Below are positions 17,828 through 24,829 of a DNA stretch of 64,000 nucleotides, piece by piece. Source of the DNA: Glutamicibacter sp. MNS18. Its GTDB lineage: Bacteria > Actinomycetota > Actinomycetes > Actinomycetales > Micrococcaceae. Position numbers and translations under genes: made by a program. The stretch's first letter is position 1; every line of letters starts with the position of its first letter. The notes beneath the pieces are model-generated. The model made no database searches, was not told the origin of the DNA, and was given only the letters and a program-made list of their open reading frames with translations. Where the stretch lies: NCBI RefSeq assembly GCF_026107515.2, contig NZ_JAPCHW010000003.1:248001-312000 (forward strand), read 5' to 3'.

Positions 17828-18208
17828 ATGACTACACTCACACGAAATCAGGCGCACGGTCGCACGGCGCGCATGGATATCCGCCAAGTCGTGCAAGAAC
17901 TCAATGAGGCCCTTGGGCCTACATTGGTTGCTGCTCTGACAGGCATCAAGGACCGCAAGCAGCCAATTCGTTGGGCCAGATCCGACGGGCCGGTCCCAAC
18001 ACCTCAGAGCCACAATCGACTTATCCTGGCCCATGCCGAATGGAAGCGCCTGATCTCGCAAGAAAACGACCACGTGGCAAGATCGTTCTTCATCGGCGGC
18101 AACCCCATGCTTGGCGAGGACACACCGATTACGGCTATCCGCGAGGGTCGAGATGCTGAATTGGTGGCGGCAGTGGACGCGTTCCTGGAGGGGGACGGCA
18201 GTTGGTAG
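17828..18208 (+). CDS. Xre/MbcA/ParS-type antitoxin of a RES toxin pair
   Basis: 126-residue protein. The C-terminal half (ARSFFIGGNPMLGEDTPITAI, then REGRDAELVAAVDAFLEG) matches the toxin-binding domain of Xre/MbcA/ParS antitoxins. The N-terminal part (MDIRQVVQELNEALGPTLVAALTG) is the degenerate Xre-like region. It is expected to block the active site of the RES toxin encoded next to it and to repress the operon. The start at ATG 17828 is chosen from the domain limits and the -10 box placed for a leaderless mRNA. The frame is open further upstream, but that region looks like a decayed gene. The stop overlaps the toxin start. Confidence 0.75.
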   Translation: MTTLTRNQAHGRTARMDIRQVVQELNEALGPTLVAALTGIKDRKQPIRWARSDGPVPTPQSHNRLILAHAEWKRLISQENDHVARSFFIGGNPMLGEDTPITAIREGRDAELVAAVDAFLEGDGSW

Positions 18209-18987
18209 GGACGCAGGTCTGCCCGGCAACAGGCCTGATGCTCGTTGCAGCGGCGTGGCAGACCACTTTCCGAATCCAAAGCAACAGCCACCCGCCCATC
18301 TCGGCGAAGGAACGTGATGGCAAGGAGAGCAGAAAGGCCTGGAATCGATTCGACATCCCAGGCCAGACGATTTACCTGGCAGACAAGGCTCTCTGCGCCT
18401 ACCAGGAAGTCCTCGCCCCGTTCAAGCGAAAGCTCGGAGCGGCAGACCCCCTGCTCAAGGACGCCGAATCCATGGGAATGAGCCTGGAAGAATTCTACGA
18501 AACCGTTGCATCTGAATGGGATGAGCGGCACTTCATGCACTCTGGAACACTACCTCGGAAATGGCGGGACGACCGAAAGCTGCACCTCGTGTCCATGCCG
18601 CAGCACGGCTGGTGGGTCGATGCCGAGAATCCGGAAAGCATCTCCGCCATCGAGAAAGCCATCCCCGATGTATTGCTAGCATCAGATATCAGCGCTTTGG
18701 ACGTATCCCACCTTCGATCGCAAGATCGCAAATTGACAACCGCCATCGCAGAACACGTGGCTGCGCAGAAACTCTTCGATGGTACCTTTCCACTGGGGAT
18801 CATTTTCGGATCCCGCCACGGCTCAGGAACGAACTATGCAGTATGGAGACGCACTCCAGGGAAGCATAACCTCCCGTTAATCGTCGAGGCCGCCGACTCC
18901 ATGGAAGTCCTTGCCTCCAAGACGATCAGCTACCGGGATCCTGACCTTGAAACCGCAGCCCGACTCTTCGGGCTCACGGTGCTCTAA
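18202..18987 (+). CDS. RES-domain toxin (predicted NAD+-degrading)
   Basis: 261-residue RES-family protein. RES toxins deplete NAD+ (phosphorolysis or hydrolysis) and arrest growth when the antitoxin is lost. The three name-giving residues appear to be present: Arg in TTFRIQ (about residue 24), Glu in LCAYQEVLAPF (about 68) and Ser in IIFGSRHGSGTNYAVW (about 211). It is longer than MbcT-type toxins because of an insert around residues 85-170. The start is TTG 18202, which overlaps the antitoxin stop by 7 bases and has GGAGGGGGA inside the antitoxin as ribosome binding site, so the two are translationally coupled. ATG 18238 is an alternative. Confidence 0.75.
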   Translation: MVGTQVCPATGLMLVAAAWQTTFRIQSNSHPPISAKERDGKESRKAWNRFDIPGQTIYLADKALCAYQEVLAPFKRKLGAADPLLKDAESMGMSLEEFYETVASEWDERHFMHSGTLPRKWRDDRKLHLVSMPQHGWWVDAENPESISAIEKAIPDVLLASDISALDVSHLRSQDRKLTTAIAEHVAAQKLFDGTFPLGIIFGSRHGSGTNYAVWRRTPGKHNLPLIVEAADSMEVLASKTISYRDPDLETAARLFGLTVL

Positions 18988-19302
18988 GCCACCTCGGCCT
19001 CATCGGCCTTTCCCCGACGGCGCGAATTGACCGCCAAAGTCGCGAACTCGTGGCCCGAAGCGGCCTGCTGGGACCAATCGTTGATCATCTGATCTACCAG
19101 CACCGGGCTGGGAACAGCCACCAGGAGCGGCGAATCGGGGGTTGTTGGCAGCAATCTACTCGGTAGCTTTCTAGGAGACGAAGGCCTTGCCGGTGCAGCA
19201 AACTATGTCGGTCTGGGTCCGCTCGTCACGCTGGAGCATGGAAACGTTGGCATCAATGGCTTCGACCTGATCGGTTCGGGGTGAAAAGTGCGGGGGTTCC
19301 AC
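18984..19302 (-). pseudogene. Decayed N-terminal fragment of a superfamily 2 helicase
   Basis: Two pieces in different frames, together covering the start of a DEAD/DEAH-type helicase. The first (GTG 19302 to TAG 19171) reads PRTDQVEAIDANVSML, then TDIVCCTGKAFVS, a damaged version of the Q-motif region and Walker A (normally CGTGKT). The second (about 19172 to TAG 18984) reads SPLLVAVPSPVLVDQMINDW, the usual motif Ia region, and then ATLAVNSRRRG. Both pieces are too short for the length-filtered frames one would normally inspect. The rest of the helicase is missing. It overlaps the toxin stop by four bases from the opposite strand. Confidence 0.6.
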
Positions 19303-19411
19303 CTATGAATCGATTGCCTACCGGCTGCGGCGATAACAATACGTTCAAACAACCGGTGCATCGTGCCCCGTCATGTCGTCTACCGCACTCCTGCTCTGGC
19401 ATGGTTCACCC

Positions 19412-19978
19412 ATGACATCTTTTGAGTTCTATACCGACCGACTCACTACCGACGGAGGGTCAGATGTCGGTGACCGGTTAAATGAAACCACTGTCAAAGC
19501 TTTACGAACGCTGATGCTGCAGATGCTGAAAAGCAACGGTTCTGCCAAGAAATTCCCGACTATGCGCCAGGACGGTCTAGGAATAACAGGTACCGATGAA
19601 GATCAGTTCTGGACATACCTGCGCGGAATGGTTCCTGATCTGCCAGCATTAATGAGCGACGACTGACCTGAAGCCGATGGTGTCATTTTTGATGTTCTCG
19701 AGCGCACAGTCACTATTGTTACCAAACCCATCGACGACAATTTTCACAATCTCTTCACCCGTCATGGGTTGGAGTTTAATGAGAATGCGGGCAAGGAAGA
19801 GCTTCGAGATGAGATCAACCTGCTGTTGCGACGCGGAAAGTCGGCTTTCGAAATGGACCGCAGCTATGCCATTGTTCGTCCTGATATGAGCTCATTCAAG
19901 AGATTCCCAGTCCAGCACCCAGCGGGCACTATTTGGGCGGGATCACGGGGTTCCCCGGGTATTGACGCCCCGGGGTAG
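19412..19978 (+). pseudogene. Unknown gene interrupted by one in-frame TGA
   Basis: The frame from ATG 19412 to TAG 19978 would encode a 188-codon protein, but codon 85 is TGA (19664-19666). Text on both sides reads as protein: MTSFEFYTDRLTTDGG ... FWTYLRGMVPDLPALMSDD before it, and GVIFDVLERTVTIVTKPIDD ... EELRDEINLLLRRGKSAFEMD after it. Base composition is clearly less GC-rich than the housekeeping genes. No ribosome binding site is evident. I do not recognise the family. It may be a decayed accessory gene, an assembly error, or two ORFs. An upstream ATG at 19373 is in the same frame. Confidence 0.5.
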
Positions 19979-20609
19979 CACGAGAATTACCCCGGGCCTC
20001 GGTCGATCTACATCGGCAATGAGGATTCACCGAAGTCACCCGGGCAGCCACAATCCTTACCTCCACCCTTACAGGTGACCTCAGGATGATGTTGCAGGCG
20101 AAATGACCACCAGAACCCTTAGCGATACTGGTTCCCGGTTTGCCATCGTCTACCTGGCACCTTACCCGGGCTCGTTGGGTTCCACCCCTCCTCGGCGTCC
20201 TCCGGCCGCACGGATGAAGCACCTGCCACAGGTTCGTCGTTGTACGCAAAGCCGATGTCGACGATGTGATTCACCTCGACCGGTTCGTCCCGCTGGATAC
20301 CGGTTTCATAGTCCCCAAAAAGAGGCTCATGTGTTCCATCGTGGGAACGTGCTTGCCGGCATGGTGAGAGGCCTGGAACCCCGTTCTGGATAGGGGGGAG
20401 GGTCTCCTGCCAACGTCCCGTGACATCGGCACCGGCGAACCGGCAGACGTGAGCCCGAGGCCGTTGTCATGGGGCGCCGCGCGGCATTCCGAATGGCTAT
20501 CCGGATGCAGCCGGAACGGTCGATGTGCGGCTGGTCTCGAATGCGGGCCGAAGTCCGCTGTTGCGGTAGAATCTCGGTATGCATTCCCAGTTTCACCTAG
20601 TCTAAGGTG
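19979..20609. other. Gap upstream of leuS without a supportable intact gene
   Basis: About 630 bases between the interrupted unknown gene and the leuS leader. I see no complete gene. It holds a coding-like scrap on the minus strand (separate entry) and, at its left end, the last of three closely spaced CCCCGGG palindromes (19953, 19969 and 19990). A TAGAAT hexamer at 20567-20572 could be a -10 box for leuS. Confidence 0.4.
20119..20395 (-). pseudogene. Coding-like remnant without start
   Basis: One minus-strand frame is open for about 90 codons to a TAA at 20119-20121 and reads like real protein (EPLFGDYETGIQRDEPVEVN, then HIVDIGFAYNDEPVAGASSV, then RPEDAEEGWNPTSPGKVPG), with G/C-rich third positions. 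I see no start codon with a ribosome binding site. It is probably the 3' end of a lost gene. I cannot name the family. Confidence 0.3.
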
Positions 20610-20643
20610 CCGCACCCCGAACCCTGATCGGGGATCTGTGCGG
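20610..20643 (+). promoter_or_regulatory. Nested hairpin in the leuS leader
   Basis: CCGCA (20610-20614) pairs with TGCGG (20639-20643) and, inside it, CCCCGA (20615-20620) pairs with TCGGGG (20628-20633), leaving a five-base bulge and a seven-base loop. It lies 46 bases before the leuS start. It lacks the conserved features of a T-box, so any regulatory role is unproven. Confidence 0.35.
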
Positions 20644-20663
20644 AACTGGGAGAGACCAATCAA

Positions 20664-20693
20664 TTGAGCAAGTTTGTGAGACGAGCTAAGTGA
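20664..20693 (+). CDS. Possible nine-codon upstream ORF coupled to leuS
   Basis: TTG 20664, eight to ten bases after GGGAGAGACC, opens a short frame (MSKFVRRAK) whose TGA (20691-20693) overlaps the leuS GTG as GTGA. leuS itself has only a weak ribosome binding site, so re-initiation from this short frame could load ribosomes. There are no Leu codons in it. Too short to be sure. Confidence 0.25.
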   Translation: MSKFVRRAK

Positions 20694-23179
20694 CATCATC
20701 GACGAACGAGACGAATACGTACGACTTCCAGTCAATGGAAGCCAAGTGGGCACCGGTCTGGGAAGACCTACAGGTCTTTAAGCCCAAAGACGACGGATCG
20801 GCCGAACGACGTTATGTCCTAGACATGTTCCCCTACCCTTCGGGCGACTTGCACATGGGGCATGCCGAGGCCTTCGCCATGGGCGATGTGGTCTCACGCT
20901 ACTGGAAGCTGCGCGGCTACGATGTCATGCACCCGATCGGTTGGGACTCCTTCGGTCTGCCCGCCGAAAACGCCGCCATCAAGCGCAACGCCCACCCCTC
21001 GGAGTGGACCTACGCCAATATCGACACCCAGGCCGCCAGCTTCAAGCGCTATGCGATCTCCGCGGACTGGTCACGCCGCGTGCACACCTCGGACCCCGAG
21101 TATTACCGGTGGACCCAGTGGCTGTTCAACCGCTTCTACGAGAAGGGCCTGGCCTACCGCAAGAACCACCCGGTGAACTGGTGCCCGAAGGACCAGACGG
21201 TGCTGGCCAACGAGCAGGTCGTCAACGGGGCCTGTGAACGGTGCGGTACCGAGGTGACCAAGAAGGCGCTGAACCAGTGGTACTTCAAGATCACCGATTA
21301 CGCCGACCGTCTGCTTGAGGACATGGAACAGCTCAAGGGCCATTGGCCGGAGCGTGTGCTGTTGATGCAGAAGAACTGGATCGGCCGCTCCGAGGGCGCC
21401 GAGGTGACCTTCACCATTGAAGCGGCAGGCGACAAGCCGGCCAAGCAGATCCCGGTGTACACCACCCGCCCGGACACCCTCTACGGGGCCACCTTCATGG
21501 TGGTCGCCGCGGACGCCGAGCTGGCCAACGAGCTGGTCACCGAGGACCACCGTGCCGCCCTGGAAAGCTACCAGGAGCAGGTCACCCACCTCTCGGAAAT
21601 CGAACGCCAGAACACCGAACGCGAGAAGACCGGCGTGTTCACCGGACGCTACGGCATCAACCCGCTGTCGGGGGAGAAGCTGCCGATCTGGGCTGCCGAC
21701 TACGTGCTGGCCGACTACGGCACCGGTGCGATCATGGCCGTGCCCGCCCATGACCAGCGCGACCTGGACTTCGCCCGCACCTTCGACCTGCCGGTGCGCG
21801 TGGTCGTGGACACCGGGGAAGAGGACCCGAACCAGAGCGGGGTCGCCACCGCCGGCGAGGGCCGCCTGGTGAACTCCGGGGACCTGGACGGACTGGACAA
21901 GGATGCGGCCATTGCCAAGGCCATCGAGATCGTTCAAGCGGCCGGTACCGGCAAGCACACCGTGAACTTCCGGCTGCGCGACTGGTTGCTGTCCCGCCAG
22001 CGCTTCTGGGGCACCCCGATCCCGATCATCCACTGCACCGACTGCGGCGAGGTGCCGGTTCCCGACGACCAGCTGCCGGTCCGCCTGCCGGATAACCTGC
22101 GCGGCGAGGAACTGGCCCCGAAGGGCACCAGCCCGCTGGCCGCCGCCGCGGACTGGGTCAACGTGCCCTGCCCGACCTGCGGCAAGGACGCCAAGCGCGA
22201 CACCGACACCATGGACACCTTCGTGGATTCCTCCTGGTACTTCCTGCGCTTCGTCTCCCCGGATTACACCGAGGGACCCTTCGACCCGAAGGCCGTGCGC
22301 GACTGGATGCCGGTGGGACAGTACGTGGGCGGTGTGGAACACGCCATCCTGCACCTGCTCTACTCGCGCTTCTTCACCAAGGTCATCCACGATCTGGGGC
22401 TGATCGAGGCCACCGAGCCGTTCAGCGCGCTGCTGAACCAGGGTCAGGTGCTCAACGGCGGCAAGGCCATGAGCAAGTCGCTGGGCAACGGCGTGGACCT
22501 GGGCGAGCAGCTGGACAAGTTCGGTGTGGACGCGGTGCGCCTGACCATGGTCTTCGCCTCCCCTCCGGAAGACGATGTGGACTGGGCCGACGTTTCGCCG
22601 GCCGGCTCGCAGAAGTTCCTGGCCCGGGCCTGGCGGCTGGCCCAGGACGTGGCCAGCGGGACCGACGTGGACTACACCGCCGGGGACAAGGCGCTGCGCC
22701 AGGTCACCCACCGTACCGTGCACGAGTCCGCCCAGCTGCTGGACTCCAACAAGTTCAACGTGGTCATCGCCAAGACCATGGAACTGGTCAACGCCACCCG
22801 CAAGACCATCGACTCCGGTGCCGGTGCGGCGGACCCGGCGGTGCGCGAGGCCGCGAGCGTGGTCGCGCAGCTGCTGAGCCTGTTCGCGCCATATACCGCG
22901 GAGGACATGTGGGATGCACTTGGCTATGAACCGAGTGTCTCCAACAGCGCCTGGCCATCGGTGGACGAGTCCCTGCTGGTCGATGACACCATCACCGCAG
23001 TGGTGCAGATCAAGGGCAAGGTCCGTGCACGGCTTGAGGTCCCGGTCGATATCAGTGCCGCCGATCTGGAAGCCGCCGCCCTGTCCCATGAAAACGTGGT
23101 CCGGATGCTGGAAGGCAAGACCCCGTTGAAGGTCATTGTTCGTGCCCCGAAGCTCGTCAACGTGGTACCGGCACCGTAA
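20690..23179 (+). CDS. leuS: Leucyl-tRNA synthetase
   Basis: Class I aminoacyl-tRNA synthetase charging tRNA-Leu, 829 residues. The HIGH-type motif is [15 protein letters not shown] (about 50-64) and the KMSKS-type motif is KAMSKSLGN in the C-terminal part. The large CP1 editing domain lies between ([19 protein letters not shown]). A zinc-type cysteine cluster sits near [16 protein letters not shown]. The start is GTG 20690, with a weak ribosome binding site and a possible coupled upstream ORF. It opens the long housekeeping block that continues with degV, comEA-comEC and holA. Confidence 0.97.
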   Translation: MTSSTNETNTYDFQSMEAKWAPVWEDLQVFKPKDDGSAERRYVLDMFPYPSGDLHMGHAEAFAMGDVVSRYWKLRGYDVMHPIGWDSFGLPAENAAIKRNAHPSEWTYANIDTQAASFKRYAISADWSRRVHTSDPEYYRWTQWLFNRFYEKGLAYRKNHPVNWCPKDQTVLANEQVVNGACERCGTEVTKKALNQWYFKITDYADRLLEDMEQLKGHWPERVLLMQKNWIGRSEGAEVTFTIEAAGDKPAKQIPVYTTRPDTLYGATFMVVAADAELANELVTEDHRAALESYQEQVTHLSEIERQNTEREKTGVFTGRYGINPLSGEKLPIWAADYVLADYGTGAIMAVPAHDQRDLDFARTFDLPVRVVVDTGEEDPNQSGVATAGEGRLVNSGDLDGLDKDAAIAKAIEIVQAAGTGKHTVNFRLRDWLLSRQRFWGTPIPIIHCTDCGEVPVPDDQLPVRLPDNLRGEELAPKGTSPLAAAADWVNVPCPTCGKDAKRDTDTMDTFVDSSWYFLRFVSPDYTEGPFDPKAVRDWMPVGQYVGGVEHAILHLLYSRFFTKVIHDLGLIEATEPFSALLNQGQVLNGGKAMSKSLGNGVDLGEQLDKFGVDAVRLTMVFASPPEDDVDWADVSPAGSQKFLARAWRLAQDVASGTDVDYTAGDKALRQVTHRTVHESAQLLDSNKFNVVIAKTMELVNATRKTIDSGAGAADPAVREAASVVAQLLSLFAPYTAEDMWDALGYEPSVSNSAWPSVDESLLVDDTITAVVQIKGKVRARLEVPVDISAADLEAAALSHENVVRMLEGKTPLKVIVRAPKLVNVVPAP

Positions 23180-23188
23180 GCTGATTCC

Positions 23189-24109
23189 ATGAGTGATCGA
23201 CCGACCGGGTCGCGCGCCGGGTGGTTTTCCAAACGCCGCCCGGCGCGTGGCCCGGCACGCGCCAAAATCGGCATCGTCACCGATTCCTCCGCCTGCCTAT
23301 CCGGCCCGTGGACCGGATACGAGGATTTCCAGCTGCTCACCATCCCGGTGATCATCAACGACGTGGTGCACCAGGATGATCCCGAGGCGCTGCTGATGGG
23401 CCTGGCCATGGGCCAGCCCGTGCGCACCTCCAGGCCGTCCCCGGGACAGTTCATGCGTGCCTACCGGGAACTGGCTGCCGCCGGGTGCGAGCGGATCATC
23501 TCGGTGCACATCTCCGCTGCCCTGTCCGGGACCTACGAGTCGGCCCTGCTGGCCGCCGGCGAGGTCGAGGTACCGGTCACCGTGGTGGACTCGCGCACCG
23601 TGGCCCTGGCGTTGGGCTTCGCGGTGCGCAGGATGCTCACGGCACGTGCCTCCGGGGCCGACTTCGAGGAACTTCTCGATATCGCCCGGGCCGCCGAGGA
23701 CAACACGGTCTTCTTCGCGGTGCCGTCGCTGGAGCAATTGCGCCGTGGTGGCCGGATCAGCACCCTGTCCGGGGTGCTGGGCAACCTGCTCAGTGTCAAA
23801 CCCATTCTTTCCATCAGTTCCGGGGCGATCCAGCCGGTGGAAAAACCACGGACCTTTCCCCGGGCCCAGGCCAGGTTGCTCGCACTGGCCCATCAAACGG
23901 CCGAGCAAGCGGACACCACGGTAGACGTGGGGGTCATGCACTTCGGCGCCCTGGAATCCGCCGAGGAACTGGCCCAGGAACTGGCCGGGATCGGTGAGCG
24001 GCCGGTGGTCCTCGAAACGCTGCCTGCCGTGCTAGCGGCACATACCGGGATCGGTGTGATCGCCGTCTGCGTGGCCCCGCACTATCCACAGCCGGATCGC
24101 TCTTCCTGA
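23189..24109 (+). CDS. DegV family protein (fatty-acid binding)
   Basis: 306-residue DegV-fold protein; family members bind fatty acids and the best-studied act as the binding component (FakB) for a fatty-acid kinase. The typical start IGIVTDSSACL follows a short basic leader of about 25 residues. The conserved TSRPSPGQFMRAY and HISAALSGTYESA ligand-binding segments and the FAVPSLEQLRRGGRIS motif are present. It begins 9 bases after leuS. No FakA gene is seen in the window. Confidence 0.9.
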   Translation: MSDRPTGSRAGWFSKRRPARGPARAKIGIVTDSSACLSGPWTGYEDFQLLTIPVIINDVVHQDDPEALLMGLAMGQPVRTSRPSPGQFMRAYRELAAAGCERIISVHISAALSGTYESALLAAGEVEVPVTVVDSRTVALALGFAVRRMLTARASGADFEELLDIARAAEDNTVFFAVPSLEQLRRGGRISTLSGVLGNLLSVKPILSISSGAIQPVEKPRTFPRAQARLLALAHQTAEQADTTVDVGVMHFGALESAEELAQELAGIGERPVVLETLPAVLAAHTGIGVIAVCVAPHYPQPDRSS

Positions 24110-24142
24110 TCCAGGGGCCGACACCCGGCCACACTGGCTGGC

Positions 24143-24829
24143 ATGGGCCGGCACAACATCTTCTCCGCCAGCGGACCGCGTCCAGCGCGGGTGCGCTTCG
24201 CCGTGTCCCGCGCCGCAGCCATCACCCTGGTGCTGGCGGTCATCGCCTGGGTGTGCCTGTCCATCGTATTTGCCCCGCCGGATTCCGGCGAACAACTGCT
24301 CAGCGTGGATGCCATCCCGGCAGAGCCGGCCACCACGGACCCATTGGCCACGGTAACAACCGGGCCGGCCGAGCAGGAGTCGATCACGGTGCACGTGGTG
24401 GGGGAAGTGAAACATCCCGGGGTCTATGTACTGGCTCCCGGGGCCCGCGTTAATGACGCGATAGAAGCGGCCGGTGGCATGAGCACCGAGGCCCGGCCCG
24501 AGCTGTTGAACCTCGCCTCCCCGGTAGTTGACGGACAACAGATCCTCCTACCCGGCCCGCAGGATCCGTCCACCGATCCGCCACCGGACGTGGCGTCGGC
24601 GGATTCCGCTCCATCCATCCCGGACCCCGGTCAGGGAAGGATCAACATCAATCAGGCCGATGCCGAGACGCTGACCCGGCTACCGGGGATCGGGCCGGCC
24701 CTGGCGGGCCGGATCATCGACTTCAGGGAATCCAACGGGCCCTTCAGCTCGGCGGAGGAGCTCGAACAGGTTTCCGGGATCGGACCGGTGCTGGTCAAGC
24801 GGCTCAGGGACCTGGTGCAGGCACCATGA
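24143..24829 (+). CDS. comEA: ComEA-type DNA receptor
   Basis: 228-residue membrane-anchored DNA-binding protein of the natural-transformation machinery. One transmembrane helix lies at about residues 24-43, followed by a Pro/Thr-rich linker, an SLBB domain (VHVVGEVKHPGVYVLAPGAR, about 78-140) and a C-terminal pair of helix-hairpin-helix motifs (INQADAETLTRLPGIGPALA and LEQVSGIGPVLVKRL, about 165-226). Its stop overlaps the comEC start by 4 bases (ATGA). Binds double-stranded DNA outside the membrane and hands it to ComEC. Confidence 0.92.
   Translation: MGRHNIFSASGPRPARVRFAVSRAAAITLVLAVIAWVCLSIVFAPPDSGEQLLSVDAIPAEPATTDPLATVTTGPAEQESITVHVVGEVKHPGVYVLAPGARVNDAIEAAGGMSTEARPELLNLASPVVDGQQILLPGPQDPSTDPPPDVASADSAPSIPDPGQGRININQADAETLTRLPGIGPALAGRIIDFRESNGPFSSAEELEQVSGIGPVLVKRLRDLVQAP

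Noticed and set aside
20400-20689. T-box riboswitch in front of leuS
   Set aside because: No T-box core sequence or specifier loop could be found; only a nested hairpin is present.
21071-23089. A 672-codon open frame on the minus strand opposite leuS
   Set aside because: It is the mirror of leuS caused by GC-rich third positions. Its translation is rich in Gly, His, Val and Gln without domains.
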